From an uncultured Collinsella sp. (GTDB lineage Bacteria > Actinomycetota > Coriobacteriia > Coriobacteriales > Coriobacteriaceae): a stretch of 20,864 nucleotides of DNA. The position numbers and the translations under genes were made by a program. Below the pieces are notes generated by a model. The model was given only the letters and a program-made list of their open reading frames with translations, was not told where the DNA came from and ran no database searches. The first letter of the stretch is position 1. Every line of letters begins with the position of its first letter. This document shows, piece by piece, positions 6,545 through 14,633 of this stretch. The stretch spans positions 1 through 20,864 of the forward strand of contig CAAELZ010000044.1 of the NCBI GenBank assembly GCA_900756945.1. Reading direction: 5' to 3'.

Positions 6545-6625
6545 CGCGAGACAATTTATAAACATGCACTCAATAGTGTAGCAACTTGTACCCAAACTCG
6601 CTGCCCACAGGTTTTATGACCCCCG

Positions 6626-7651
6626 CTAGTTAAGACGCTCCACGAAGAAATCTGCCATTGAGAGGAAGAGCTCGCGCGCATGCGGGTCGAGCTCGACGCC
6701 TTCGATAGCGGCCTTGGCCTTAGCGGTCAGGTCGAGCGCATAGGTGTGGGCGTAATCGATGGAGCCGGTCTCCTGGAAGATCTCCACGGCGCGTGCGAGC
6801 TGCGCGGGGTCCTCGGTGCCCGAGGAAAGGATTGCCTCGATCTCGTCGTGATAGCGCTCGTCTGACAGGGCATGCACGGCAACGAGGGTGCGCTTGCCCT
6901 CGGTGATATCGGTGCGGAAGTCCTTGTTGGCGGCCTCCTTGGTGCCGATCAAGTTGAGCAGGTCGTCTTGAATCTGGAAGGCAAGGCCCGTGTGCAGCCC
7001 AAAGGCGCGCAGTGCCTCAATCTGCTCTTCGCTGCCGCCGCCGATAATGGCTCCGGCGGCAAGCGGCGTCGCTCCGCTGTAGTACGCGGTCTTGTGCGTC
7101 GCCATGTCCAGATAATCGTCGACCGAAATGTCAAAGCGCCCGTCGCGGACCCAGCCCAGGTCGAGCGCCTGGCCCTCGATGGTACGGACGATCATCTCGG
7201 TAAGCTCGTGGAGCACGCGAAGCTTCACGTCTGCGTTGAGCGTGGGGTCGTCGAGAACCGTCTTGGTGACCATGGTGAGCGCCAGGTCACCGCAGTTGAT
7301 GGCAAGACCGGTGCCCTCGGTAAGGTGCATGCAGGGCTTGCCGCGACGAATCTGCCCGTTGTCGGCGATGTCGTCGTGGATGAGTGCGCCCGACTGAAAG
7401 TGCTCGATGGCCGCCGCTGCGCTGCGGGCGCTCTCAAAGCTGCCGCCTACCGCAGTGGCGGCGAGCATGCAGATGAGCGGGCGGTGGCGCTTGCCAGCGT
7501 TTGCCGTAAATGCCGAGAGCGGGGTATACAGGTAGCGCTCGATATCGGCGGAAGTCGCCTGTCCGTCAAAGAACGTGGCCAGATAGTCGTTAATCTGGTC
7601 AAAGTGCTGGGCTAAAAAGCTGGTAAACGGACTGGACACGGGTTCTCGCAT
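6626..7651 (-). CDS. Polyprenyl diphosphate synthase
   Basis: A 341-residue trans-isoprenyl diphosphate synthase. Visible motifs are GKRHRP (53-58), the first aspartate-rich motif HDDIAD (DDIAD 93-97) followed by RRGKP, and the second motif FQIQDDLLN (DDLLN 229-233, with Asn replacing the final Asp). It condenses isopentenyl diphosphate units onto an allylic diphosphate in the cytoplasm, supplying quinone side chains or lipid-carrier precursors. Chain length cannot be set from sequence alone, so no gene symbol is given. ATG 7651 has only a weak ribosome binding site (AAAGA). It lies between the PTS gene (about 115 bp upstream) and the CwlM-like gene on the same strand, but whether they share a transcript is unclear. 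Confidence 0.9.
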   Translation of the reverse strand: MREPVSSPFTSFLAQHFDQINDYLATFFDGQATSADIERYLYTPLSAFTANAGKRHRPLICMLAATAVGGSFESARSAAAAIEHFQSGALIHDDIADNGQIRRGKPCMHLTEGTGLAINCGDLALTMVTKTVLDDPTLNADVKLRVLHELTEMIVRTIEGQALDLGWVRDGRFDISVDDYLDMATHKTAYYSGATPLAAGAIIGGGSEEQIEALRAFGLHTGLAFQIQDDLLNLIGTKEAANKDFRTDITEGKRTLVAVHALSDERYHDEIEAILSSGTEDPAQLARAVEIFQETGSIDYAHTYALDLTAKAKAAIEGVELDPHARELFLSMADFFVERLN

Positions 7652-7766
7652 TCTTTGATAGGTTGCATCGTTGCATTATGCAGACAACATATTGCCACAT
7701 TAGGGCGTCGAGCGCGGCGGTTGAAGACGATTGGTCCATGCGGCCGCAAGTGCGGTAGGGGCTTGG

Positions 7767-10217
7767 CTAGATAAGCCCAAAGTGTTCGAGCGCGGTGACG
7801 ACGCCGTCGTGGTCGATGCTGTCGGTGACATAGTCGGCCTTTTCCTTGAGGAAGTCCGGCGCGTTGCCCATGGCGATGCCAACGTCGACGGCGTTCATCA
7901 GCGAGACGTCATTGCTGGCGTCGCCGATGCCGTATACGGTTCCGTGGTGGGGATCGAGGGCGTCGAGTACGGACTGGATACCCTCGCGCTTGGTGCATTC
8001 GCGAGGCGAAATCTCGGTCACTTCGAGCTCGAGCTCGTTAAAGCAGAGCAGCGGCTCAAACGCTTGATCCTGAGCGATGCGGTTGGCAAGCGACGTGGAC
8101 ATTAAGATCTTGTAGGCGCTGTAATGTTGCAGCTGCGTAATTGCATCGCCCACGGTGCGGGCGTATCCCGGGGCGTCGGGCGCATCGGCACTCATGCGAA
8201 CGACGCCATTGAGTCCCTCAAAACGAATCACTTCGTCCGATTGCTCAAGAATGGGAGCAAGGCGCTGCAGCATGCCGGGCGTCATCGCCAAATCGCGAAT
8301 CACGTGTCCCTCAAGTTCGACATAGCCACCCGCGAGGCAGACGATGCCGGTCCAGGGCAGCTCGAGCAGCTTTGGATGGATGCAGCTCAGCGTGCGCCCT
8401 GTGCAGATAAACGCCATATTGCCCTTGGCGACAAAATCACGGATGGCTTGCGAGACCGCTTCATTGGGATAGGGGGAGAGGTCTCGCTCGCTCTCGGGAA
8501 GCTCTTGTGCCACTCGAGGGTCTTGCCAGGCGAGTGTTCCGTCGATATCGAAGAAGCAGATATCGCCGCGCTTATGGGCTGCGCTGGCGGCAGGGGAGGC
8601 CGAGGTGGTGGGCACAAATCCCGGCTCGAGGCCCATGATCTGGTCAAAATGCTCTTTAACGCGGGGAACGGAGATGCCAATAATCACCTGGGCGGTCTTG
8701 CCCGTAATGATGAGGCCCTTGGCGCCCGCCGCGACGAAGGCTGCGTTGTCTGCGACAACGGAAGGTTCTGCGACCTCAACGCGCAGACGCGTGGCGCAAT
8801 TGGTCGCTCCTACAATATTGCTAACGCCACCCAAGAGCGCAACGACTTGCTCAGCAAGCAGATGATCTTGGGATGATTGGTTGTCGGTGCCGTTTTGGGC
8901 CGCGCCTTCTTTGGCAGAGCTTTTTCCCGTCAGACGTGCGAGCGCCGCATCGCTGGCGATATGATCCTCGCGGCCTGGGGTTTTTAGGTCGAAAGCCAGA
9001 ATGAGGCCCCGGAAGACCAGAAAAAAGACAGCGCTAAACATCAGACCGATACCGAGCGCCAAAAGGTAGGAGCCGGCATGCATTCGCATGAGTGGGATGA
9101 AGTTGAAGGCCGTCATTTCCATGAGACCGCCCGAGAAGATGCCGACGATGCCAAAGAAGTTCATGGTCATGGCAAGGCAGGAGGACAGGACGGCGTAGAG
9201 CAAAAAGAGTCCGGGATAGGTGAACATAAAGAGAAACTCGAGCGGCTCGGTGACGCCGCAGACCACCGAGGCGACGATGGCGGGCAAAAGGATGACCTTA
9301 AGGCCGGCGCGGCGTTCGGGTTTGGCGGTGAAATAGAATGCTGCCGCGATGGCGGGAAGGCCAAAGAGCTTGCCCCAGCCGGTGGCGGTAAAACCTGCCC
9401 AGGGCGCAAGTTCATTTAAAGGGCGCGTGCTATGGGAGAGAATGGGGAGCAGGTTGGTCCACGTGGCGTAAATACCGTCGTGAATGACCAGATTGTCGTA
9501 ATAGATGGGCATATAGAGCAGATGGTGCAGCCCCATGGGCTCGAGCGCTCGCTCCAAAAACACAAAGATGCCCACGCCGAAGGGGCCGACGCCCGCAAGT
9601 GCGTGGCGCAGCGTTTCGGTCACAGCGTATGCGAAGGGCACGATGGCGGCCGAGATGGCGGCAAGGGCAAACACGGCAAAAAAGCTGATGAGGTAGACGA
9701 GCGAGGAACCCGAGAACGTGCCGAGCCAATCGGGAACCTTGGCATCGTAGAAGCGGTCATGGATGGCAACGACGGTTGCCGACACCGCCAGCGGGCCGAT
9801 AATGCCGGTGTCGAGCGTCTTGATGCCGTCGATGACGGTGATGCCGCTGGCGGGGGTTAAAGACGACGGGTACTTAAGTCCAAGGTTGTCGCCGCTCAGC
9901 TTAATGATCTCGCTCAAAAAGAAACAGTAGGCAAAATAGGCTACGAGCGCCTCGAGGCAGCAGCGTGCCGGTTGCTTTTGGGCAAGGCCGATGGGCAGCG
10001 CTACGGCAAAAAGGAGTGGAAGGCGCTTAAAGACCGTCCACGAGCCGCGCTGAATGATAGTCCAGAAAACGTACCAGGGGGTTCCGTATACGGCGAGGTC
10101 GCCGACGATATCCACGGTCGTTGCGAGGGCGGAGATGCCGACCATGAGGCCTGATATAGAAAACAGCATGGCGGGCGCGAACATGGCTCCGCCAAAACGT
10201 TGGATTTTCTGCAGCAT
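7767..10217 (-). CDS. PTS EIIC-EIIB permease fused to a Cof-type HAD phosphatase
   Basis: An 816-residue fusion. Residues about 1-430 are a glucose/maltose/GlcNAc-superfamily EIIC membrane domain with the signature GVTEPLEFLFMF. Residues about 465-545 are EIIB, with the phosphorylatable Cys474 in NCATRLR. Residues about 553-816 are a complete Cof-like HAD hydrolase: DIDGTL (D557, D559), CTGRT, KREGI and GIGDASNDVSLM (D766, D770). No EIIA domain is present, so phosphate must come from a separate EIIA. EIIC-B imports and phosphorylates a sugar. The fused HAD probably dephosphorylates a sugar phosphate, perhaps the permease's own product. Substrate is inferred to be an alpha-glucoside from the MalX-like domain order and the neighbouring maltodextrin genes. 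ATG 10217 is chosen over 10253 because GAAAGG lies at correct spacing and the EIIC start MLQKIQRFGGAMF follows directly. Confidence 0.9.
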   Translation of the reverse strand: MLQKIQRFGGAMFAPAMLFSISGLMVGISALATTVDIVGDLAVYGTPWYVFWTIIQRGSWTVFKRLPLLFAVALPIGLAQKQPARCCLEALVAYFAYCFFLSEIIKLSGDNLGLKYPSSLTPASGITVIDGIKTLDTGIIGPLAVSATVVAIHDRFYDAKVPDWLGTFSGSSLVYLISFFAVFALAAISAAIVPFAYAVTETLRHALAGVGPFGVGIFVFLERALEPMGLHHLLYMPIYYDNLVIHDGIYATWTNLLPILSHSTRPLNELAPWAGFTATGWGKLFGLPAIAAAFYFTAKPERRAGLKVILLPAIVASVVCGVTEPLEFLFMFTYPGLFLLYAVLSSCLAMTMNFFGIVGIFSGGLMEMTAFNFIPLMRMHAGSYLLALGIGLMFSAVFFLVFRGLILAFDLKTPGREDHIASDAALARLTGKSSAKEGAAQNGTDNQSSQDHLLAEQVVALLGGVSNIVGATNCATRLRVEVAEPSVVADNAAFVAAGAKGLIITGKTAQVIIGISVPRVKEHFDQIMGLEPGFVPTTSASPAASAAHKRGDICFFDIDGTLAWQDPRVAQELPESERDLSPYPNEAVSQAIRDFVAKGNMAFICTGRTLSCIHPKLLELPWTGIVCLAGGYVELEGHVIRDLAMTPGMLQRLAPILEQSDEVIRFEGLNGVVRMSADAPDAPGYARTVGDAITQLQHYSAYKILMSTSLANRIAQDQAFEPLLCFNELELEVTEISPRECTKREGIQSVLDALDPHHGTVYGIGDASNDVSLMNAVDVGIAMGNAPDFLKEKADYVTDSIDHDGVVTALEHFGLI

Positions 10218-10255
10218 AATATGCCTTTCGGATGCAACATGCTGTGCGAGCAAGA

Positions 10256-10280
10256 ACGTTTAAACAATGAACTCATTGTA
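10256..10280 (-). promoter_or_regulatory. Promoter/operator of the PTS-HAD gene
   Basis: On the minus strand a -10-like TACAAT (10275-10280) is followed by a palindrome with arms TCATTGT/ACAATGA (10264-10279, 2-bp centre) and by TTGTTTAAACGT (10256-10267), a 10/12 match to the 12-bp motif shared across this locus. No good -35 is visible, which would fit activation or a weak promoter. A regulator bound here would cover the -10 and start site. Confidence 0.5.
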
Positions 10281-10340
10281 GAGGACTGGCTGCTTGCCGC
10301 ATTGACGGTTTTGATTCGGTCCGATTTGGGTTTCGGGGGA

Positions 10341-10389
10341 ACCGTCGACGGTAAATAATCCGTGCTTTACCGATAATCGGTTTAAACAA
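10341..10389 (+). promoter_or_regulatory. Operator region upstream of the GntR gene
   Basis: Three palindromic elements occur in 50 bp: a perfect ACCGTCGACGGT (10341-10352), ACCGAT-A-ATCGGT (10369-10381), and CGGTTTAAACAA (10378-10389), a 10/12 match to the locus-wide TTGTTTAAACAA motif. Together with the site at 10256-10267 they lie in the shared intergenic region between the divergent PTS and regulator genes, consistent with autoregulation. A promoter hexamer assignment for the regulator (perhaps TATCGT at 10403-10408) is weak. Confidence 0.45.
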
Positions 10390-10441
10390 CTTTAAGAAAT
10401 GCTATCGTGCCTAGCCATACATATTCATTAGAGGTGAAATC

Positions 10442-11161
10442 ATGCCAAAAGCGATTTACGAAGGAATCTACCGCGAGATCCGTTCGCGCATCATCAACGG
10501 GACCTATGCGTTTCAGGAGATGCTGCCAACCGAAGCCGAGCTGACCGCGGAGTTTGGCTGCACGCGCAATACCGTTCGACGCGCCTTGAGCATGCTGGCC
10601 GACCAGATGTTTGTGCAGCCTATACACGGCAAGGGCGTGCGCGTTATTTGGCTTAAGGGCGAAACCGATATGCTGGGCGCACTCGAAGAGGTTGAGTCGT
10701 TTGGCGAGTTCGCAAAACGCAACAATGCCGTCGCATCGACCGAGGTCAAGTCTTTTGAACATTTGATTTGCACTGAGCAACTCTCTCGTCGCCTGGGCTT
10801 TAAGGTGGGCGAGGAGCTGATTCGCGTCGTGCGTGTCCGAAGCCTCAACGGCAGCGCGCGCCAAGTGGACCACGGCTACTTTTTGGCGTCGATCGCCAAG
10901 GGCCTGACCCCCGAGATCGCGGCGGATTCTATCTACGGCTATCTGGAGCACAAGCGCGGCATCAAAGTGATGGCGAGCCGCCGTACGGTGAGTGTCGAGC
11001 TCGCCAACGATGAGGACTGCAGCTACTTGGACCTTGGCAAGTACAACTGTGTCGCCGTCATGGAGAGCCAGTCGTACACTTCGGACGGCATCTTGTTCGA
11101 GGTCACGCATGCCCGCACGCATCCCGAGATCTTCCACTACCGCGTCAACTCCAAGCGATAG
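10442..11161 (+). CDS. GntR-family (HutC/TreR-like) transcriptional regulator
   Basis: A 239-residue cytoplasmic DNA-binding regulator. An N-terminal GntR winged helix-turn-helix is clear (YEGIYREIRSRIINGTY, LPTEAELTAEFGCTRNTVRRAL, residues about 5-65), followed by a UTRA effector-binding domain (about 85-235). The C-terminal end, FEVTHARTHPEIFHYRV, resembles the end of Gram-positive TreR proteins, whose effectors are sugar phosphates. The start has a strong GAGGTGA ribosome binding site. It is transcribed away from the PTS-HAD gene and faces the ABC transporter operon. The 12-bp motif TTGTTTAAACAA found before all these units resembles the palindromic TTGTATATACAA type I recall for TreR, so this protein is the best candidate for the local regulator. 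The effector is unknown. Confidence 0.88.
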   Translation: MPKAIYEGIYREIRSRIINGTYAFQEMLPTEAELTAEFGCTRNTVRRALSMLADQMFVQPIHGKGVRVIWLKGETDMLGALEEVESFGEFAKRNNAVASTEVKSFEHLICTEQLSRRLGFKVGEELIRVVRVRSLNGSARQVDHGYFLASIAKGLTPEIAADSIYGYLEHKRGIKVMASRRTVSVELANDEDCSYLDLGKYNCVAVMESQSYTSDGILFEVTHARTHPEIFHYRVNSKR

Positions 11162-11199
11162 CCGGCTAGCTCGCAGCCTGACGAGACTCATGCCCTCAA

Positions 11200-11254
11200 A
11201 GAGAAAACGCCCGGTCAAACCGACGATGCATCGGCTTGACCGGGCGTTTTCTCT
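11200..11254 (+). terminator. Long hairpin terminator after the GntR gene
   Basis: A perfect 19-bp stem (11200-11218 with 11236-11254) includes AAAACGCCCGG and its complement CCGGGCGTTTT. The 17-nt loop carries an additional CCGA/TCGG mini-stem. The T run is within the 3' arm. The symmetrical A and T tracts could allow function in both directions. It separates the regulator from the ABC operon. Confidence 0.8.
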
Positions 11255-11272
11255 GCATTCAATAACAAATAA

Positions 11273-11284
11273 TTGTTTATACAA
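11273..11284 (+). promoter_or_regulatory. Operator candidate, distal site of the ABC operon
   Basis: TTGTTTATACAA is an 11/12 match to the locus motif TTGTTTAAACAA. It is 75 bp (about seven helical turns) upstream of the proximal site at 11348-11359, a spacing compatible with looping between two dimers. Confidence 0.5.
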
Positions 11285-11310
11285 AACTTGTCAAGTATCA
11301 AGTTGAAATT

Positions 11311-11323
11311 ACCGTTCACCGAA
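11311..11323 (+). promoter_or_regulatory. 13-bp motif shared with the malQ promoter
   Basis: ACCGTTCACCGAA here recurs as ACCATTCACCGAA on the minus strand upstream of malQ (20329-20341), in the same orientation relative to the gene and at similar distance from the 12-bp operator (37 versus 42 bp from motif start to operator start). It could be an activator site. Function is unknown. Confidence 0.4.
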
Positions 11324-11347
11324 GTTTTTCTACCGCTCTAGTAATAC

Positions 11348-11379
11348 TTGTTCAAACAACTAGCCAAATAGCGTATTGT
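11348..11379 (+). promoter_or_regulatory. Promoter and proximal operator of the maltodextrin ABC operon
   Basis: TTCAAA (11351-11356) and TATTGT (11374-11379) are 17 bp apart, 4/6 each to consensus. The -35 lies inside TTGTTCAAACAA (11348-11359), an 11/12 match to the locus motif, so binding would occlude the polymerase. The leader up to 11468 holds two small hairpins, GGGG/CCCC (11394-11407) and GGCGGC/GCCGCC (11423-11444). Confidence 0.5.
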
Positions 11380-11467
11380 ACAAGTCAGCAAAAGGGGCAA
11401 AGTCCCCGAGCCAATCTCCGAAGGCGGCGGCAAAGGGTGCCGCCACGGTGTGAAAGGGTGGATTGTA

Positions 11468-12784
11468 ATGAAGAACGAAATGAGCAGAAGGCAGTTCCTG
11501 GGCTTTGCTGGTTCCGCGGCTGCGGTTCTTGGTCTGGGCCTCGTGGGCTGCGGTGGTTCTGCCGGCTCTGGCTCCTCTGCTTCTGGTGACGCTGCCGAGG
11601 TTTACTTCCTCCAGTTCAAGCCCGAGGTCGACAAGGAGTGGAAGGAGATCGCCAAGGCGTACAAGAAGGAGAAGGGCGTCGAGGTCAAGATCGTGACCGC
11701 CGCCTCCAACACCTACGAGGAGAAGCTCAAGTCCGAGATGTCCAAGAGCTCCGCTCCGACGCTGTTCCAGGTCAACGGCCCCACCGGCCTTAAGAACTGG
11801 AAGGACTACTGCGCCGATCTTTCCGACACCAAGCTCCGCGGCGAGCTCATCGACGACTCCCTGGCGCTGCAGTCCGACGGCAAGGATCTGGGTATCGACT
11901 GGGTTCAGGAGAGCTACGGCATCATTTACAACAAGGAGCTCCTCGAGAAGGCCGGCTACAAGGCCGAGGACATCAACTCCTTCGACAAGCTGAAGGCTTG
12001 CGCCGATGACATCCAGGCCCGCAAGGACGAGCTCGGCGTTGACGGTGCCTTCACTTCCGCCGGTATGGATGACTCCTCCAGCTGGCGCTACACCACCCAC
12101 CTCGCCAACCTCCCGCTCTACTACGAGTTCGAGAAGGAGCACAACCAGGAGGACGACGAGATCAAGGGCGAGTATCTCGACAACTTTAAGCAGATCTTCG
12201 ACCTGTACATCACCGACTCCACCTGCGATCCTTCGCAGCTCGCCTCTAAGACCGGCGACGACGCCACCAACGAGTTCGCAACCGGTAAGGCCGTCTTCTA
12301 TCAGAACGGCTCTTGGGCCTATGCCGACCTCACCAAGGCCGGTATGACCGATGACCAGCTCGGCATGCTGCCGATCTACATCGGCGTCGACGGCGAGGAG
12401 AACCAGGGCCTGTGCTCCGGCGGCGAGAACTACTGGTGCGTCAGCTCCCAGGCTTCCGAGGATGCCCAGAAGGCCACCGAGGACTTCATGTATTGGTGCG
12501 TCACTTCTGACACCGCCACCAGCATCATTGCTGACAAGATGGGTCTGACCGCCCCGTTCAAGAGCGCTAAGGAGACCACCAACGTCTTCTCGCAGCAGGC
12601 CGTTGCTATGGCCAAGGACGGCAAGAAGACCGTTGCTTGGGACTTCGTTTACATCCCCTCTGAGGAGTGGAAGAAGAACCTCAAGCAGGCTCTCATCGCT
12701 TATGCTGCCGACAACACCAAGTGGGACGGCGTCAAGAACGCCTTCGTCGATGGCTGGAAGACCGAGAAGGCTGCTTCCGAGTAA
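11468..12784 (+). CDS. ABC sugar-binding lipoprotein, maltodextrin type
   Basis: A 438-residue extracellular solute-binding protein of the MalE/family-1 type. The N terminus carries a twin-arginine motif SRRQFLG (R7, R8), a hydrophobic stretch and a lipobox LVGC with Cys28, then a Gly/Ser-rich tether. This predicts export by Tat and lipid anchoring on the outer face of the membrane. It captures the sugar and delivers it to the two downstream permeases. Codon use is strongly biased, suggesting high expression. The start at 11468 is preferred over ATG 11450 because AAAGGGTGG lies just before it and the signal peptide then begins normally. Malto-oligosaccharide specificity is inferred from malQ, glgP and the operon context. 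Confidence 0.92.
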   Translation: MKNEMSRRQFLGFAGSAAAVLGLGLVGCGGSAGSGSSASGDAAEVYFLQFKPEVDKEWKEIAKAYKKEKGVEVKIVTAASNTYEEKLKSEMSKSSAPTLFQVNGPTGLKNWKDYCADLSDTKLRGELIDDSLALQSDGKDLGIDWVQESYGIIYNKELLEKAGYKAEDINSFDKLKACADDIQARKDELGVDGAFTSAGMDDSSSWRYTTHLANLPLYYEFEKEHNQEDDEIKGEYLDNFKQIFDLYITDSTCDPSQLASKTGDDATNEFATGKAVFYQNGSWAYADLTKAGMTDDQLGMLPIYIGVDGEENQGLCSGGENYWCVSSQASEDAQKATEDFMYWCVTSDTATSIIADKMGLTAPFKSAKETTNVFSQQAVAMAKDGKKTVAWDFVYIPSEEWKKNLKQALIAYAADNTKWDGVKNAFVDGWKTEKAASE

Positions 12785-12815
12785 GCAGTTGCTGCCCAAG
12801 CTATCTGATTAGCGA

Positions 12816-12851
12816 CAGGGGGCGGGCAGACGTAGGTTTGCCCGCCCCCTG
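12816..12851 (+). terminator. Intercistronic hairpin after the binding-protein gene
   Basis: CAGGGGGCGGGCA (12816-12828) and its perfect complement (12839-12851) form a very stable stem of 13 bp, extendable by two, without a U tract. It lies between the binding protein and the first permease. Such structures commonly protect the upstream message and reduce read-through, so that binding protein exceeds permease. Probably partial termination or RNA stabilisation, not a full stop. Confidence 0.6.
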
Positions 12852-12871
12852 CATATTGAAAGGACCCTTCT

Positions 12872-13726
12872 ATGGGCAAAGCACTCAAACGCTGGTGGCC
12901 GCTCTTTATGCTGCCCACGTGCCTGGCGTTTATGATCGGGTTCGTGATTCCCTTTATCCAGGGTTTCTATCTCTCGTTCTGCCAGTTTATTACCATCAAT
13001 AACGCGCACTTTGTCGGTATCGAGAACTACGTGCGCGCGCTGTCCGATCCGCAGTTCTCCACGTCGTTCTTCTTTACCGTGGCGTTTGCCTTCCTGTCGA
13101 CGGTGCTCATCAACGTGATCGCGCTGGCCATTGCGCAGGCGCTCACTCGCAAGGCGCTCAAGGGCACCAACATCTTCCGTACGATTTTCTTTATGCCTAA
13201 CCTGATTGGCGGCATTGTACTGGGTTACATTTGGCAGATTCTGATCAACTGCCTGCTCTCCAACGTGGGTGCCCAGCTTATCGCCCTCAACTCCGCCGCT
13301 GGCTTCTGGGGCCTTATCATCCTGACCCTGTGGCAACAGGTCGGCTACATGATGATCATCTACATCGCCGGTCTGCAGTCCATTCCGTCTGACTACATCG
13401 AGGCCGCCAAGGTCGATGGCGCTACGGCATGGCAGACGTTTTGGAAGGTTAAGATCCCCAACCTGATGCCGACCATCACCATCTGCCTGTTCCTGTCCAT
13501 CACCAACGGCTTTAAGCTGTTCGACCAGAACCTCGCCCTTACCGGTGGCGCCCCGGCGCACTCCACCGAGATGCTCGCCCTGAACATCTACAACACGTTC
13601 TATTCGCGTGCTGGCATCGCATGGCAGGGCATCGGTCAGGCCAAGGCAGTTATCTTCTGCATCCTGGTTGTCGCTATTTCTATGATCCAGCTTAAGGCCA
13701 CGAGGTCCAAGGAGGTGCAGCAGTAA
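12872..13726 (+). CDS. ABC sugar permease, MalF-like
   Basis: A 284-residue inner-membrane permease with about six hydrophobic segments. The conserved cytoplasmic EAA loop is visible as EAAKVDGATAWQTFWKVKIP beginning near residue 177; it contacts the ATPase. It lacks the long extra periplasmic domain of E. coli MalF and is of the short MsmF/LacF type. The ATG at 12872 follows AAAGGA. Its stop codon overlaps the start of the next permease (TAATG), implying translational coupling and an obligate heterodimer. Confidence 0.92.
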   Translation: MGKALKRWWPLFMLPTCLAFMIGFVIPFIQGFYLSFCQFITINNAHFVGIENYVRALSDPQFSTSFFFTVAFAFLSTVLINVIALAIAQALTRKALKGTNIFRTIFFMPNLIGGIVLGYIWQILINCLLSNVGAQLIALNSAAGFWGLIILTLWQQVGYMMIIYIAGLQSIPSDYIEAAKVDGATAWQTFWKVKIPNLMPTITICLFLSITNGFKLFDQNLALTGGAPAHSTEMLALNIYNTFYSRAGIAWQGIGQAKAVIFCILVVAISMIQLKATRSKEVQQ

Positions 13727-14565
13727 TGAAACGCGATAAGGCTATCAACCGCGCGCTCTCGATCTTCTTTACGATCCTGTCGCTCGCATGGATTTACCCC
13801 GTGTTCATGATTGCGCTCAATTCCTTTAAGAAAGCGACCGCAATCAGCACCACCACGGCGTTCGATCTGCTCACGCCCGAGACGTTCAACGGCCTCGCAA
13901 ACTACGTGCACGCTCTGAACGAGCAGGGCTTTGCCTCGGCGTTTATGTACTCGCTTATCATCACGGTCACGTCGGTCGTGCTGATTCTGGTGTGCTGCTC
14001 CATGTGCGCTTGGTACGTGGTGCGCGTCAACAGCAAGATCTCGAACTTCTTCTATTACCTGTTCGTCTTCTCGATGGTCGTACCGTTCCAGATGCTCATG
14101 TTCACGCTGTCCAACCTCGCGGACCGCATCGGCTTTAACACGCCGTTTAACATCTGCTTCATCTACCTTGGTTTTGGCGCGGGCCTCGCGGTCTTTATGT
14201 TCGCCGGCTTCGTCAAGAACATCCCGCTCGAGATTGAGGAAGCGGCCATGATCGACGGCTGCAACCCGGTCCAAGTGTTCTTTAAGATCGTCCTTCCCAT
14301 TATGAAGCCCACCTATCTTTCGGTCGGCATCCTTGAGACCATGTGGGTCTGGAACGACTATCTGCTGCCCTACCTTACGCTCGACTCCACCAAGTACAAG
14401 ACCATTCCTATCTTGATCCAGTACTTCCGTGGCGGCTATGGCCACGTCGAGCTCGGTCCCATGATGGCGTGCATCATGATGGTCGTCATCCCCATCGTCA
14501 TCATGTACATCTTCTGCCAGAAGTACATCATCGACGGTGTGGTGGCAGGTGCCGTCAAGGGCTGA
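13726..14565 (+). CDS. ABC sugar permease, MalG-like
   Basis: A 279-residue inner-membrane permease, partner of the preceding gene. The EAA loop reads EEAAMIDGCNPVQVFFKIVLP, with EEAA at 171-174, and is followed by P(I)MKPT. Its start shares one base with the stop of the MalF-like gene. A GAGGTG ribosome binding site is embedded in the end of the upstream gene. Family and length (about 275-280 residues) agree with MsmG/MalG-type proteins. Confidence 0.92.
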   Translation: MKRDKAINRALSIFFTILSLAWIYPVFMIALNSFKKATAISTTTAFDLLTPETFNGLANYVHALNEQGFASAFMYSLIITVTSVVLILVCCSMCAWYVVRVNSKISNFFYYLFVFSMVVPFQMLMFTLSNLADRIGFNTPFNICFIYLGFGAGLAVFMFAGFVKNIPLEIEEAAMIDGCNPVQVFFKIVLPIMKPTYLSVGILETMWVWNDYLLPYLTLDSTKYKTIPILIQYFRGGYGHVELGPMMACIMMVVIPIVIMYIFCQKYIIDGVVAGAVKG

Positions 14566-14590
14566 TGCCGTAACTGTTTTGCAAGTTTTG

Positions 14591-14615
14591 GCGGCGCCTC
14601 TCAGCGCGGCGCCGC
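14591..14615 (+). repeat. Intercistronic GC hairpin before the ATPase gene
   Basis: GCGGCGCC (14591-14598) and GGCGCCGC (14608-14615) form an 8-bp GC-only stem with a 9-nt loop in the 68-bp gap between the second permease and the ATPase. There is no T tract. It may tune relative expression or mRNA processing. Confidence 0.5.
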
Positions 14616-14633
14616 GTATCGAAAGGTAAAGAC

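Noticed and set aside
10442..11161. Naming the regulator treR and the PTS gene treP
   Set aside because: TreR-like features are limited to the C-terminal end and operator type. The EIIC-EIIB order differs from TreP (EIIB first), no trehalose-6-phosphate hydrolase is present, and the context is maltodextrin metabolism.
11360..12799. 479-codon minus-strand open frame opposite the binding protein
   Set aside because: Leu/Val/Gly repeats are the antisense of Lys/Asp/Ala codons; it covers the ABC operon promoter and has no family match.
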